A model generated the notes under the pieces. That model was not told the DNA's origin. It did no database searches and was given only the letters and a program-made list of their open reading frames with translations. From Pseudofabraea citricarpa (lineage: Eukaryota > Ascomycota > Leotiomycetes > Helotiales > Dermateaceae), in the NCBI GenBank assembly GCA_029641185.1, contig JAPWGK010000016.1, forward strand, positions 1,153,158-1,217,157: a stretch of DNA of 64,000 nucleotides, written 5' to 3'. Of the stretch, positions 45,346-60,508 are shown one piece after another (the first letter of the stretch is position 1; every line of letters starts with the position of its first letter). Position numbers and translations under genes: made by a program.

Positions 45346-48300
45346 ATATAATAATATATAAAAATTTTTATCTTCTAGTTATTTTTTTTCTCTTTTAATT
45401 TACTTATTAATTCGTACGAAGATCTTATTATTATTAAGGAACTTTTTAAGAGTATTATTAGCTTTCTTTTTTATTATAATATTAGCTAAATTATTAAGTT
45501 TATTTATCTAATAAACTTTTATAAGCTTTTTTCTCTTATATAATTAATATAATATTATAATATTAATTATTAGGTGTTTCTCTTTAGTAATTCTAAGCTT
45601 TATAAGATATTCGTATAATAAGTATAAATTAGTATATATAATTATAGGTCTTAGTAAGAGGTTTAATTATAATATTATTTTATTAATTATATTACTAATA
45701 ATAATAATAATATTAACTTTTACTATTATATTATAGATTTCTAATATAAGTATATTTCTTATAATTCTCTTACTTTTTATATTACTTTAGTAGATTATAT
45801 TTCCTCTAAGAGTAAACTTATTTGATTCGTATATAAATAAAAGAGTTATTAAATCTCGTTTTATTATTATTTAGGATTCGATTACTAGTAAAATAATAAA
45901 CCTAAGTTAAGAACTTAGGTTTTTATTATTTATAAATAACCTATTTATAAATATAAATAACTTCGTATAAGATAAGTTAAGAGGGATATAATAAATCTTT
46001 TAATCTAAGTTATTTATCTATTACTTTAAACAAGCGTTTAATTTTATAATTTCTATAAGAATTAGCTTCTAGTATTAAGTAATAATAAAAAGATTAAAAG
46101 TAGCTTTAGGTTAATAAATACTTATTATATATATATCTTAGGTATACTACTATTAGTAATCCTCTTAACTAAAGGATAAATCTAGGTTAATAAGTTATAT
46201 TTTCTTATCTTACTTCTTTTAAAATAATAATAAGAAATTATTATAATTCTATTAAAAGATATACTTATTAAATATTAGAGATATTTTATATATAAGTATT
46301 TCTAATAGTTTTACTAAGAAATTAATCTTTTTTAGCTTTCTTTCCTCTTAGTTAATAAATATATTATTACCTAAGATTAATATATTATTAGTTTATATAC
46401 TTATAATTCTAAAAGCTTTAAAGTTAGAAATAAATAGATATAAATCGTATATAAATATTTATATTTATAATTAATTAATATAATACTTATAATATATTAC
46501 CTATTAATATATATCTACCTCTAAAATATTATATAATAGCTTTCTTATTACTATAATTATACCTTTTAGGTATTAGTATTAGATCTCTTTTAGTAGGTAT
46601 ATAAGAATCTAATAAGTTAAATCTATAATAAATTAAATATATACTTAGGTAATATTATAGTAGTAAAAAGTATATTCGTACGAATTAAGTAAAATAATAA
46701 GAGTAATAAGTAAGTATTAGCTTACTCTTTAGATTATTAGTAACTAAGTTAATACGAACTACTTTCTTATATTATTATAAGCTTAAATAATATAATAAGT
46801 TTTTTTATATAAAGTTATTATTTCTTTTTCTTTTACTTTATATATTAACTAAAAGTTAAAAATCTTTCTTTTATATTATTATAAATTAAATCTAATAAAT
46901 TCGAAAATATTATTTATAATTAATCCTTTAACTTTTTTCCTAATAGATTCCTTAAATAATTACCTAGGTATTATAATAATATTTAACTCCTAAAGTTATC
47001 TTAAAAGCTTAAGATTATTAATCTTCTTATAAGTTAGATATACTAATAATATTACTTGTTTTATATTACTTATATTTCGTATAAGCTAGAATAACTTATT
47101 AGAAGGATATTATATATAAGAAAATAAAAATTAAACTATAAAATTCTTATTAGACTTCCTATTATTATAAGAAATTCTTTTATTAAGAGAATAAATTAAT
47201 TTTTATAATAATATAACTATTAGTATAAATCTTAGTTATATAAGTATTATATAGATTTACTTAGTCTAGGTAATATCTTCTAATACTTATAACTTTATTC
47301 TCTAGCTATTTTTTACTCTTAATATAAGTCTTATAAGATTCTTATAATTAACTTCTTAAGATTAATTATCTTATATCTTTAAGTTAAAAGGTTTTATAAT
47401 AATTAAATAGAAATTTATTAGGTTATAAGATATATTAATAGTATAAGTTTTACTTATAATATTAATTAACTTATATAATTTTTTTTATTCTTATTTTTCT
47501 TTTTATACTAGGATATTTAATTATAATAGTAATAATACTATTAAGTTCGTATAAGGGTTATTTTATATAACTAATATCTCTTTAACTAATTACTAGGTAT
47601 AAAAGTATCTAACTTCTTATATTACTAGGTTTATTACCTTCTTATATTTTATTATAAATATAACTAGGGTATTATCTTAGCTTATCCTTAGGTAGATACT
47701 AAAAACAAGTAATATAAGTATTAGTTTATTAGGTCCTATAAAATTATTAATAGCTTTTATAGCTATCTAAAAAATAATATTCTTATTAATATATTTATCT
47801 TTTAATTTTATATAAAGTATTTTATATATATATTATAAAGGTATATAATATCTTTTTATTTTCCTAATACTATTATAAGCTTTTATAAGAACTTCCTTAG
47901 TCTTAGTTATTATTACTAATATATTTTATTAAAACTTAGATATTATAAAGTTTATACTAGTATTATATATAAAGAAATCTAATAAACTAAGATATATATT
48001 AATCTATAATATATAAAATATATTTTATATAATTTCTACTTTTATATCCTTTAGAAACTTTATTATATTAAATAATATTATTTTATTAATTATATATATT
48101 ATTAGTTTTCTATCTAAATATATAATATTAATTACTATTAAATAATTAAAATTTATATCTTTCTTAATAGTAAATTTAAATCGCCCTAGTAATTTAGAAT
48201 AAATTTAATAGTACTTATAAAACTTTATAAGATCCTTAAGTATTAGAATCTTAAAATCTTAATTTACTTTCTTAAGAATTTTTACTAATCTTTATATAAA

Positions 48301-50061
48301 GGGGTATCTAAATCTATAATATACCTAATAAAACTTAGATTCTATTAGATAATATAATATAATTACCTTTAGTTAGTTTAGTAATATAAATAGATATTCT
48401 TATTTTTATACTAAAGATACGATTTTCTTACCTTAGATAAGAATATTTTATAAGTTATTAATTTATATAAATATCTTATTTATATCTTATATATAAAGTA
48501 AGAATAATATTAAGGCTAATATAATATAAAATATAATATTTTTAATTAGTATCTTAAGATTAATAGTTCCTTTTATTATTAAAAGTTTCTTCCTAAAGTA
48601 TATAATATTACTTTTATCGTTCGTATATAATTATAAGTTTAAGTATTATTATTATAATACTCGAAACTAGGGCTCTTTTACTATTAAAATCCCTAATACT
48701 CTTATATCTAATATAATATCTTAGAATATCTTTAATAAATATTTATTTTTATTAATATAATTATCTGTTTTATATACGACTAACCCTTCTATTAACTTTA
48801 TTTAGGAACTAGGAATATCTTATCTTATAAGAAGATAATTTATCTTTTAGTTATCTAAGGTTATCTTAATAGATTATATATTATCTTTAATAAAATTAAT
48901 TAAGAAATATTTATATAAAAACTCTTTTTCTTTTACTTTAGTTTAATATATCTAGGTACTAATAGAATATTTACTTTTATTTATTATTCTTATAGCCTAA
49001 ACAAGTATCTTACTTATTATTCTTAAGTTACTAGTAAAAGTAATAGATATATTAAATTATTATATTTTCTTATTAGAAGAAGATTTAATATTAGGATAAT
49101 TCTTATATAAAATAAGTAATTCTTTAAAATTAATTAGAAACTAGTTAAATTTATTATCTTAGATATATTAGTTTTAAGATTTATAATATATATATACCTT
49201 AGTTTATTTTTCGTTTATATAATTACTTAACTAATACTCTAGCTTTTAGTATATATAATATTTCTAGTTATTATTAAATTTTCTTTTATCTTTTTAATCC
49301 TCTTAGAAACTTCTTTTTTTCTTAAATTAACTAGAATTTAATAGTCTATTATATTTTATATAACCTTAGTAATATTAGTTTTAGCTATTATACTTTTAGT
49401 TAATTTAATATTAGTTATATTAGAGGTTAAAATAACCTATATATTATATATAATTACTATTATTATTATTATTATTATTATATAATATCTCTTAGATATA
49501 TAATAATAGTTAGTTATATTATATAATAATAATAATAATAGATCTTAATTTTAAGTAAAACCTTTTAAAAGTTAAAGCTAGTTTATAAAATATAAAATTA
49601 TACTCTAGGATATTATAATATATATTTAGTATTTAATCTTATAGGTTATACTTATTTTAGTATTAGACTAAAAGTCCTTATTATATTATATAAAGTATAT
49701 TAAATAAGATCTTAAGATATTTAAGTTTTAACTTATCTAAGTATTATTAGATAATTCCCTAAAATATAATCTTATATTATTCTAAGAAATATAATTACTT
49801 ATTCTCTTTAGTTTTAAAGTAGTTTTTTATTATTTATATTATTATATAAAGATTATAGTTTTAGCTAGATATCTTATTATAATAGAATTCGAATACTTTA
49901 TCTTAAAATATTATAAAGAATATTAAATAATAGCTATAATCTAGTATTTTTACTTTATTATAATAATTAAAAAATACTTATATTTTTATATTAAGAATAT
50001 TATATAATTTACTTATATATTTCCTTTTATTTAATATACTATAGATTTTTATTAGCTTAAT
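45346..50061 (-). pseudogene. Copia C Gag-Pol polyprotein relic
   Basis: Collinear reverse complement of the A polyprotein: RNase H at about 46040-45500, RT at about 47000-46240 with the catalytic Asp-Asp converted to Asn-Asn near 46390, integrase at about 48340-47710, Gag towards 49900. Limits are projected from copy A and are approximate. It contains the same palindromic CGTACG words, many of them already mutated to CGTATA or TATACG here. Confidence 0.8.
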
Positions 50062-51086
50062 AATTAATTTATTAACTAATAATATTCTAGGTTCTTAAGC
50101 GTATTATTATTATTATAAAAGACTTTATATAAGATTATCTTAAGAGTATAAAATTATAGAAGGTTATCTTTTAGACTAAAGACTTAGGTTTAGGATACTA
50201 GTAAACCTTAAGTAAATATTAGGCTAAGATATATAAAAGTTAAAGTATTAGTTTAGATTATATTCTTCTTATTATATTATATAAGCTTAGTTTACTCCTA
50301 GAAAGATATATATATCCTTAATTAATAGTCGAATATATTATTCTAATATTATTATTAGACTTATTATAAAAACGTTATATAAAATACTTACTAGAAGTAA
50401 CTAATATATTAGGTCTTTTAGCTTATATATTAAATTAAACTTTTTTTTATACGCTTTTATTTACTCTTTAATCTTATTTTTAGTTTATATATAAGGTTTT
50501 TTCTTATTTAAAAGGTTTACTAAAAGTTAAGTATAAGATATAAATCCTAATTTAAGTTTAATAAATATTTTATATATATATAAGTATATACGAACTTTAG
50601 ATATAATTACTCTTAATATTATACTAAATATTACTAATATTTATTCTTAAAATATATTCTTAAAATTATCTTATAGTTTATTATCTTTTATCTTTTATTC
50701 CTTTTATATATTAATATTTACTATAATATATATATTAATAAATATATTAATATATTTATTTATATTAGTTATATTAATTCTATTACCCTATTATTTAGAG
50801 TTAATAAGATATTTTCTCTTTATTATAAAACTTATTATTACTTATAAGTTTTATAAAGGATCTTTTCTAATTAAAGTTATAATATTTTATCTAAAGATAA
50901 TATTTCTTATTTTATATTAGCTAGACCTATAAAGTATCCTTTTAGATTAATTAAATAAGCTAAGATTTACTTTTAATAATCTTATTAAGAATCTTTATAT
51001 ATTAAGTCCTAAAAAACCTTACTAATCTATAATCTTATTTTATATATAAGATTATTATATAATAGTTAAGTTAAACTACTAATTAA

Positions 51087-51295
51087 TATTAGTATAATTA
51101 TCTTATAATTATATATATATATAAATAATATATATATAATTATAAATATATATTAATACTTAGTTAATTAATTAGTTAATTTATTTATAAATATATTAAC
51201 TTATATATAATATATTATTTATATAAAGTACTAAGACTTAACTAAATACTTATAACTTAAGAGATACGAGTAAAAAGTATATAATCCTCCTAATA
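51087..51295 (-). repeat. Copia C 5' LTR (209 bp)
   Basis: Pairs with 43374-43582; flanked on the right by TSD copy TCTTA and then by the rest of array 6. Confidence 0.88.
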
Positions 51296-51300
51296 TCTTA

Positions 51301-51573
51301 AAAGTAGCCTAGAAACTAGCCTTAATATAACTATAAAATTAAATTAGCCTTAAAAGTAGCTTAGAAACTAGTTTTAATACGATTATAAAATTAAACTAAC
51401 CTTAAAAGTAACCTAGAAACTAGTCTTAACACGACTATAAAATTAAATTAGCTTTAAAAGCAACTTAGAAACTAGTCTTAATATAACTATAAAATTAAAC
51501 TAGCCTTAAAAGTAGCCTAAAAACTAGCTTTAATATAATAAAATTAGCCTTAAAAATCGCCTTAAAAATCGCT
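51301..51573 (-). repeat. Minisatellite array 6, right part
   Basis: Composite units of about 60 bp: AAAGTAGCCTAGAAACTAG followed by CCTTAATATAACTATAAAAT and TAAATTAG, repeated about four times. Directly continues the array left of Copia C. Confidence 0.8.
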
Positions 51574-52579
51574 TAAATATAAGAGGCTAAGAAAGTCTAA
51601 AATAATATAATAATTAAACTTATAATAGTATATAAACTTATACTTCTTTTTAGTCTTTTTATTTACTTTATCTTCTTTCCTCTTAGCTTTTATATATTAT
51701 ATTTATTACTCCTCTAAACTTTAATACTTATTATCTTATAGGTTTCTAAGCTTTTATATATTATTAATTATTCTCCTAATAGAATAATAACTTTATATCT
51801 TTTACTTAATATAATATTATTATTATATTTATAAGCTAAAGACTAAGAAAATAATAATCTAATATATAATACGCTTAACTTATTACCTCTAGTAGTAATA
51901 TTATATATATATATACTATTAAATATACGCCTAAAACTAATTAGATAAATATATATAAAATATAAATCCTATTTTACTTAAATCACTTACCTCTAATAAT
52001 AGAAGTAGCTAAATATATTATAATATACTAGGCTCTACTAATTATTTAGTTAGAGATTAAATTAATATTAATAAAAGATAAAGTTATATTTTTATATTAG
52101 TATATATAATTATTTATTTATAAAAAATATATACTAATTTTTAAACTTATATAAAAGAAGATAAAATATATATAAGATACTTTAAGGGTATAATATATCT
52201 AATTATTCTTAGGTCCTAATAATTATATAAGTTATAAGGAAGAATTAAGTAACTTAAATAAATAAATATAACTTTTAGATTAATTATAAGATAATAAAAT
52301 TAATCGTATAAGGCGTAGAAACTTAGTATAAAAGGAGCTAGTATTAGTTAAATTAAAAGTAATACTTTTAGCTACTAATATAATCGTATTAGCTTAAATA
52401 ATAAGATAATTAGGTTTCTAATAGCTTTTATAGCTTAAAGGTAATTTTACTCGCCTAGTATAAGAGGTCTTAGAGTCTTAGGTATTAGTTTAAGAATAAT
52501 AATAGTATTATAAAAAAGAATATAATAAACTAGAAATATTAGTAGCTTATAAGATATAAATTCTTAACTATTACTTTTT
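51574..52579. other. RIP-damaged segment between array 6 and Copia B
   Basis: About 1 kb of AT-rich DNA with patches of residual C and G (TTCCTCTTAGC, GCGTAGAAACTTAG). No gene family recognised. Confidence 0.3.
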
Positions 52580-52584
52580 ATAAG

Positions 52585-52794
52585 TATTAGGAGGATTATA
52601 TACTTTTTACTCGTATCTCTTAAGTTACAAGTATTTAGTTAAGTCTTAATACTTTATACGAATAATATATTATATATAAGTTAATATATTTATAGATAAA
52701 TAAAACTAATAAATCAACTAAGTATTAATATATATTTATAATTATATATATATTATTTATATATATATATAACTATAAGATAATTATACTAATA
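52585..52794 (+). repeat. Copia B 5' LTR (210 bp)
   Basis: Starts TATTAGGAGG and ends ACTAATA. It differs from the other LTRs by ATAAAACTAATAAATCAACT in the middle, where the others have ATTAACTAATTAATTAACT, including one extra base. Confidence 0.88.
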
Positions 52795-53818
52795 TTAATT
52801 AATAGTTTAACTTAACTATTATATAATAACCTTATATACGAAGTAAGATTATAGATTAATAAGGTTTTTTAGGACTCGATATATAAAGATTCTTAATAAG
52901 ATTATTAAAGGTAAATCTTAGCTTATTTAATTAATCTAAAAGGATATTTCGTAGGTCTAGCTAATATAAAATAAGAGATATTATCTCCGGACGAAACGAT
53001 ACGACTTCGATTAAAAAAAATCTTTTATAAAACTTATAAGTAATAATAAGTTCTATAATAAAAAGAAAATACTCTATTAACCCTAAATAATAAAGTAATA
53101 AAATCGATATAACTAATATAAATAAATATACTAACGTACTTATTAACACGTATATTATAGTAAATATTAATATATAAAAGAAATAAAAGATAAAAGATAA
53201 TAGATTATAAGATAATTTTAAGGATATATTTTAAGGATAAATATTAGTAATATTTAATATAATATTAAAGGTAATTATATCTAAAGTCCGTATATACCTA
53301 CGTATATATAAAGTATTTATTAAGCTTAAATCGGGATTTATATCTTATACTTAACTTTTAGTAAATCTCTTAAACGAGAAGAAACCTTATATATAAACTA
53401 AAGATAAGATTAAGGAGTAAATAAAAGCGTACGAAAGAAAGTTTAATTTAATATATAAGCTAAAAGATCTAATATATTAGTTACTTCTACTAAGTATTTT
53501 ATATAACGTCTTTATAATAAGCTTAATAGTAATATTAGAGTAATATATTCGGCTATTAATTAAGAATATATATATCTTTCTAGGGGTAAACCGAGCTTAT
53601 ATAATATAATAAGAAGAATATAATCTAGACTAATACTTTAACTCTTATATATCTTAGCCTAATATTTACCTAAGGTTTACTAGTATCTTAAATCTAAGTC
53701 TTTAGCCTAAAAGATAACCTCTTATAACTTTATACCCTTAAGATAACCTTATACGAAATCTTTTATAATAATAGTAATATATTTAAGAACCTAAAATATT
53801 ATTAGTTAATAAGTTAAT

Positions 53819-54396
53819 TATTAAGCTAATAAAAATCTATAATATATTAAGTAAAAAGAAATATATAAGTAAATTATATAATATCTTTAATATAAAAATA
53901 TAAGTATTCTTTAATTATTATAATAAGATAGAAATATTAGATTATAGCTATTATTTAGTATTCTTTATAATACTTTAAGATAAAACGTCCGAATTTTATT
54001 ATAATAAGATATTTAACCGGAATTATAATCTTCGTATAATAATATAAATAATAAAAGATTACTTTAAAACTAAAGAAAATAAGTAATTATATCTCTTAGA
54101 GTAATATAAAATTATATTCTAGGGAATTATCTAATAATACCTAGATAAGTTAAGACTTAAATATCTCGAGATCTTATTTAATATATTTCGTATAATATAA
54201 TAAAAACTTTTAGTCTAATATTAAAATAAGTATAACTTATAAGATTAAATATTAAATATATATTAAGATATCTTAGAATATAATTTTATATTTTATAAAT
54301 TAGCCTTAACTTTTAAAAGGTTTTACTTAGAATTAAGATCTATTATTATTATTATTATATAACGTAGTTAACTATTATTATATATCTAAGAGATAT

Positions 54397-54428
<32 letters not shown>

Positions 54429-57400
54429 TATATATAATATATAAGTTATTATAACTACTAATACGGCTAATACTAGATTAACCGAAAGTATAATAGCTAA
54501 AACTAATATTACTAAGGTTATACGAAATATAATAAACTATTAAATTTTAGTTAATTTAAGAAAAAAAGAAATTTCTAAGAGGATTAGAAAGATAAAAGAA
54601 AATTTAATAGTAACTAGAAATATTACGTATACTAAAAGCTAAGGTATTAGTTAAGTAATTATATAAACGAAAAATAAACTAAGGTATATATATATTATAA
54701 ATCTTAAAACTAATATATCTAAGATAATAAATTTAACTAATTCTTAATTAATTTTAAAGAATTACTTACTTCGTATAAGAATTATCCTAATATTAAATCT
54801 TCTTCTAATAAGAAAGTATAATAGTTTAATATATCTATTACTTTTACTAGTAGCTTAAAAATAATAAATAAGATATTTATTTAGGCTATAAGAATAATAA
54901 ATAAAAGTAGATACTCTAGCGATACCTAGATATATTAGACTAAGATAAAAGAAAAAGAGTTTTTATACGAATATTTCTTAATCGATTTTATTAAAGATAA
55001 TATATAATCTATTAAGATAACCTTAGATAACTAGAAGATAAGCTATCTTCTTATAAGATAAGATATTCCTAGTCCCTAAATAAAGTTAATAGAAAAGCTA
55101 GTTATATACGAAATAAATAATTATATTAATAAAAGCAAATATTTATTAGAGATATTCTAAGATATTATACTAGATATAAGAGTATTAGAGATCTTAATAA
55201 TAAGAGAACCCTAGTTTTAAGTGTTATAATAGTAATACCTAAACTTATAATTATATACGAATAATAAAAATAATATTATATATTTTAGGAAGAAACTTTT
55301 AATAATAAAAGGAATTATTAACCTTAAGATACTAATTAGAAATATTATATTTTATATTATATTAGCCTTAATATTATTCTTACTTTATATATAAGATATA
55401 AATAAGATATTCGTACGGATTAATAACCTACGAAATATCCTTATCTAGGGTAAGAAAATCGTATCTTTAATACGAAAATAAAGATATTTATTTATATTAC
55501 TAGATTAACTAAAGGTAATTATATTATATTATCTAATAAAATTTAAGCTTCGTTAGATATATTATAGATTTAGATATCCTTTTATACGAAGATTAATAGA
55601 AATTCTTAAGAAAGTAGATTAAGATTTTAAGATTCTAATACTTAAGGATTTTATAAAGTTTTATAAGTACTACTAAATTTATTCTAAATTACTAGGACGA
55701 TTTAAATTTACTATTAAAAAAGATATAAATTTTAACTACTTAGTAGTAATTAATATTATATATTTAGATAAAAAACTAGTAATATATATAATTAATAAAG
55801 TAATATTATTTAATATAATAAAGTTTCTAAAAGATATAAAAATAGAAATTATATAAAATATACTTCGTATATTATAAATCGATATATACCTTAGTTTATT
55901 AGATTTCTTTATATACGATACTAGTATAAACTTTATAATATCTAAGTTTTAATAAAATATATTAGTAATAATAATCGAGACTAAGAAAGTTCTTATAAAA
56001 GCCTATAATAATATTAGGAAAGTAAAAAGATATTACGTACTTTTATAATATATATATTAAATACTTTATATAAAATTAAAGGATAAATATATTAATAAAG
56101 ATATTATTCTTTAAATAGCTATAAAAGCTATTAATAATTTTATAGGACCTAATAGACTAGTACTTATATTACTTATTTTTAGTATTTACCTAAGGATAAG
56201 CTAGGATAATACCCTAGTTATATTTATAGCAAAGTATAAGAAGATAATAAACCTAGTAATATAAGAAGTTAGACGCTTTTATGCCTAGTAATTAGTTAAA
56301 GAGATATTAGTTATATAAAATAAACCTTATACGAACTTAATAATATTACTATTATTATAATTAGAGGTCCTAGTATAAAAAGAGAAATAAAAATAAAAAA
56401 GATTATATAAGTTAATTAATATTACAGGTAAGACTTATATTATTAATATATCTTATAACCTAATAAATTTCCGTTTAACTATTATAAAACCTTTTAACTT
56501 GAAGTTATAAGACGATTAACCTAAAGAAATTAATTATAAGGATACGAGGCTTATATTAAGAGTAGAAAATAGCTAGAAGATAAAGTTATAAGTATTAGAA
56601 GATATTACCTAGACTAAGTAAATTCGTATAATACTTATATAACTAAGATTTATACTAATAGTTATATTATTATAAGAATTAATTTATTTTTTTAATAAAA
56701 GAATTTCTTATAATAATAAAAAGTCTAATAAGAATTCTATAGTCTAATTTTTATTTTCTTATATATAATATCCCTCTAATAAGTTATCCTAGCTCGTATA
56801 AAATATAAGTAATATAAGATAAATAATATTATTAGTATATCTAACTTATAAGAAGGTTAATAACCTTAAGCTTTTAAGATAACTTCGAGAGTTAGGTATT
56901 ATTATAATACTTAGGTAACCGTTTAAGGAATCTACTAGGAAAGAAGTTAAAGGATTAATTATAAATAATATTTTCGAATTTATTAGATTTAATTTATAGT
57001 AATATAAAAGAAAGATTTTTAACTCTTAGTTAATATACGAAGTAAAAGGAAAAAAAATAATAACTTTATACGAAAAAACCTATTATATTATTTAAGCTTA
57101 TAATAATATAAGAAAGTAGTTCGTATTAACTTAGTTACTAATAATCTAAAGAGTAAGCTAGTACTTACTTATTACTTTTATTATCTCGCTTAATTCGTAC
57201 GAATATATCTTTTACTATTATAATATTACCTAAGTATATATTTAGTTTATTATAAATTTAACCTATTAGATTCTTACGTACTTACTAAAAGAGATCTAAT
57301 ACTAATACCTAAAAGGTATAATTATAATAATAAGAAAGCTATTATATAATATTCTAGAGGTAAATATATATTAGTAGATAATATATTATAAGTATTATAT

Positions 57401-58535
57401 TAATTAATTATAGATATAAATATTTATATACGATTTATACCTACTTATTTCTAATTCTAAAGCTTTTAGAATTATAAGTATATAAACCGATAATATATTA
57501 ATCTTAGGTAATAATACGTTTATTAATTAAGAGGAAAAAAAGCTAAAAAAAACTAATTTCTTAGTAAAGTTATTAGAAATACTTACGTACGAAATATCTC
57601 TAACTTTTAATAAATATATCCTCTAATAGAATTATAATAATTCCTTATTATTACTCTAAAAGAGGCAAGGTAAGAAAATATAACTTATTAACCTAGATTT
57701 ACCTTCTAGTTAAGAGGATTACTAATAATAGTATACCTAAGATATATATATAATAAGTATTTATTAACCTAAAGCTACTTTTAATCTTTCTATTATTACT
57801 TAATACTAGAAGCTAATTCTTATAGAAATTATAGAGTTAAACGCTCGTTTAAAGTAATAGATAAATAACTTAGATCGAGAGATTTATTATATTTCTCTTA
57901 ATATATCTTATACGAAGTTATTCGTATTTATAAATAAGTTATTTATAAATAATAAGGACCTAAGTTCTTAACTTAGGTTTATTATTTTACTAGTAACCGA
58001 ATCCTAAATAATAATAAAATAGGATTTAATAACTTTTTTATTTATATACGAATTAAATAAGTTTACTCTTAGAGGAAATATAATCTACTAGAATAATATA
58101 AAAAGTAAGAGAGTTATAAGAAGTATACTTATATTAGAAATTTATAATATAATAGTAGGAGTTAATATTATTATTACTATTAGTAGTATAATTAATAAAA
58201 TAATATTATAATTAAACCTCCTACTAAGACCTATAATTATATATATTAATTCGTACTTATTATACGAATACCTTATAAAGCTTAGAACTACTAAGGAGAA
58301 GCGCCTAATAATTAATATTATAATATTATATTAATCGTATAAGAGAAAAAAGCTTATAAAAGTTTATTAGATAAATAAACTTAATAATTTAGTTAATATT
58401 ATAATAAAGAAGAAAGCTAATAATATTCTTAAAAAATTCCTTAATAATAATAAGATCTTCGTACGAATTAACAGGTAAGTCGAAAGAAAAGAAAAATAAC
58501 TAGAGGATAAGAATTTTTATATATTATTATATTAA
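53819..58535 (+). pseudogene. Copia B Gag-Pol polyprotein relic
   Basis: Collinear with copy A at an offset of about 45,550. Integrase at about 55,540-56,170, RT at about 56,880-57,640 with the TNN-type motif near 57,489, RNase H at about 57,840-58,380. Copy B has lost further CG sites relative to A (for example CGTACG to TATACG), so RIP or later decay went further here in places. The same Gag knuckle relic is at about 54,446. Confidence 0.82.
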
Positions 58536-58666
58536 TTTTATTTTTAGAATTTATTTTCGTTTATATTTTTAGTTATTTATTTAAATATTTATTTATTTAA
58601 AATTAGGAAAAGCAAATAAGTATTATTTTTCGTACGAAAATAAAAAGCTAAGTAAAAGGAAAAAAA

Positions 58667-59662
58667 CTAAGATAAAATAATACTAGTATTAGTCTTATTA
58701 TTACTTCTATTACTATTACTAGTACTATTATAAGAGTTACCTAAAGTATAACTAGGATTACTATTATTACTATTATTACTAGAATTATTAGATTAATAAT
58801 TAATATTACTATTATTCTCTAAATTAGTCTAAGTATTTATAAAGTTAATAGTATTTCTAATACTAGAGCGCGTACGAACTAAGTTATAAGAAGAATTATT
58901 TTCTTTAGTAGCTAACCGAGCAAGGATAATATAATAAGTCTCCTAATATAATTATTATTAGGCGGCTATAACTTCTACTTATTTAATAATATTATAGGGA
59001 ATAAGACTAGAGTATTTATAAGTACTAGGATAATATCTACTAGAAAGATCTTAATAAGAAATATTATACGAATTTATTATAACTTGTAAACCTAATAAAA
59101 AAGAAACTATTATCTAAAGTTAGTTAATTATATAATATAAAAGAATTATTTGTAAAATAAACTTATAATACTTATAATAATAACTAGATTAATTTATCAG
59201 ATATCTTTTATATATTTTATTACTAATCTTAAGTTCGTACGTATAATAAGATAAGAAATAAAGCTTATAATAACTACTAGGAATATATATAATATACTAC
59301 TAGTTTATTTATAAATAATCTACTTTTTCTAAAGACTAAACTAGGAGACTAAGGATACGTTAAGGATAAGTCTAATTAATATATATACTAAGTAGATTAT
59401 ATCTTCTAGGCGTAATAAGAATAATAGTTTTATACGATTATTCTTAGAGCCGATATTACTAAAAGGAATAATTAAATTTAGCTAAATAGTAAATAATAGT
59501 AATATAATAAACGATAAGTAGCTAGGAGTAATAAGAATAAACTTGTATTATTCTTCTATTATATATACTAAACGTACGATCTTATACTTCTAGAATAAAG
59601 TTATTAAAATTATCTTAATTAATTATATTAAGAAAGTTATAATTCTCTTTATAATTAGATAT
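58667..59662 (-). pseudogene. Antisense accessory frame of Copia B (331 codons)
   Basis: Third copy of the antisense frame, from TAT at 59660-59662 (ATA on the minus strand) to CTA at 58667-58669 (TAG). Length 996 bp, as in A and C. It retains the Ser/Asn-rich tail, and its first residues correspond to those in A. Nearby length changes outside the frame (about 59,790) contrast with the preserved length inside it, but the sample is too small to prove selection. Confidence 0.45.
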
Positions 59663-60295
59663 TATATTTTCTATAAGACTAAGTTAATAACCTAAAATAT
59701 ACTAAAGATAGGGATATATAATATAAAAGTAATACGTATAAAATTAAAAAGAAAGAAAAAAAAGAAGAAAAATAAATAATTAGTTATAAGTAAGAAGAAG
59801 AAAGAAATAAAATTTAATTATTAATAGGAAAAAAAGAAGAAAGTTAAGTAGAAAATTCCTAGGTATTTATAATTATAAGAAGGCTAGGTAGCTACTTAAG
59901 TAATAATTTACTTAGTACGAAGTAATTTACTTAACTTCTAAGGTAATTTATAACTACTAAATATTAATTTATATAATTATTCGTTTTATCTGTTAAGAGA
60001 TAAAATTAATAGTTTACCCGAGCTAGAATTACTCTCTAAAACCCTAGTACGCGGCTTACTAATATTATACGATATTTTTCTTATACTTATTTAGTAGATT
60101 ATTTTCTTATATAAAATATTTTCTTATTTATATTTCTTATATTTATAAGTTTAGCGTTTATAAGTATTTATCTTTAGTTTCTTAGTTACCTGTACTTTCT
60201 TAGTAATAATTATCTATAATATTATACTCGTACGATATTATTTTATATAAGATACGATCTAATTTAATACTCCTTAAAAAAGAAAAAGTTACTAG

Positions 60296-60504
60296 TATTA
60301 GGAGGATTATATACTTTCTACTCGTATCTCTTAAGTTACAAGTATTCGGTTAGGTCTTAGTACTTCGTACGAATAATATATTATATATAAGTTAATATAT
60401 TCGTAGATAGAAAAACTAATTAATTAACTAAGTATTAATATATATTTGTAACTATATATATATTATTTATATATATATATAGTTATAAGATAGTTATACT
60501 AATA
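60296..60504 (+). repeat. Copia B 3' LTR (209 bp)
   Basis: The least mutated of the LTRs, keeping TTAGGAGGATTATATAC, CTCGTATCTC and TTCGTACGAA. Preceded by the purine run at 60276-60288. Confidence 0.88.
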
Positions 60505-60508
60505 TAAG

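Larger units (their letters stand above)
43374..51295 (-). mobile_element. Element C: full-length Ty1/Copia, minus strand
   Basis: A 7,922-bp inverted copy of the A/B family. LTRs are 43374-43582 (3') and 51087-51295 (5'), each 209 bp, with the perfect duplication TCTTA at 43369-43373 and 51296-51300. It sits inside minisatellite array 6. This copy keeps all Gag-Pol relics in register with A. Confidence 0.92.
52585..60504 (+). mobile_element. Element B: full-length Ty1/Copia, plus strand
   Basis: A 7,920-bp copy of the same family as A and C, with LTRs 52585-52794 and 60296-60504. The flanks share TATAAG (52579-52584 and 60503-60508), so the target duplication is present but with a one-base register ambiguity at the 3' end. 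Offset to copy A is 45,549-45,550 along the whole length, showing almost no indels between copies. Confidence 0.9.
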
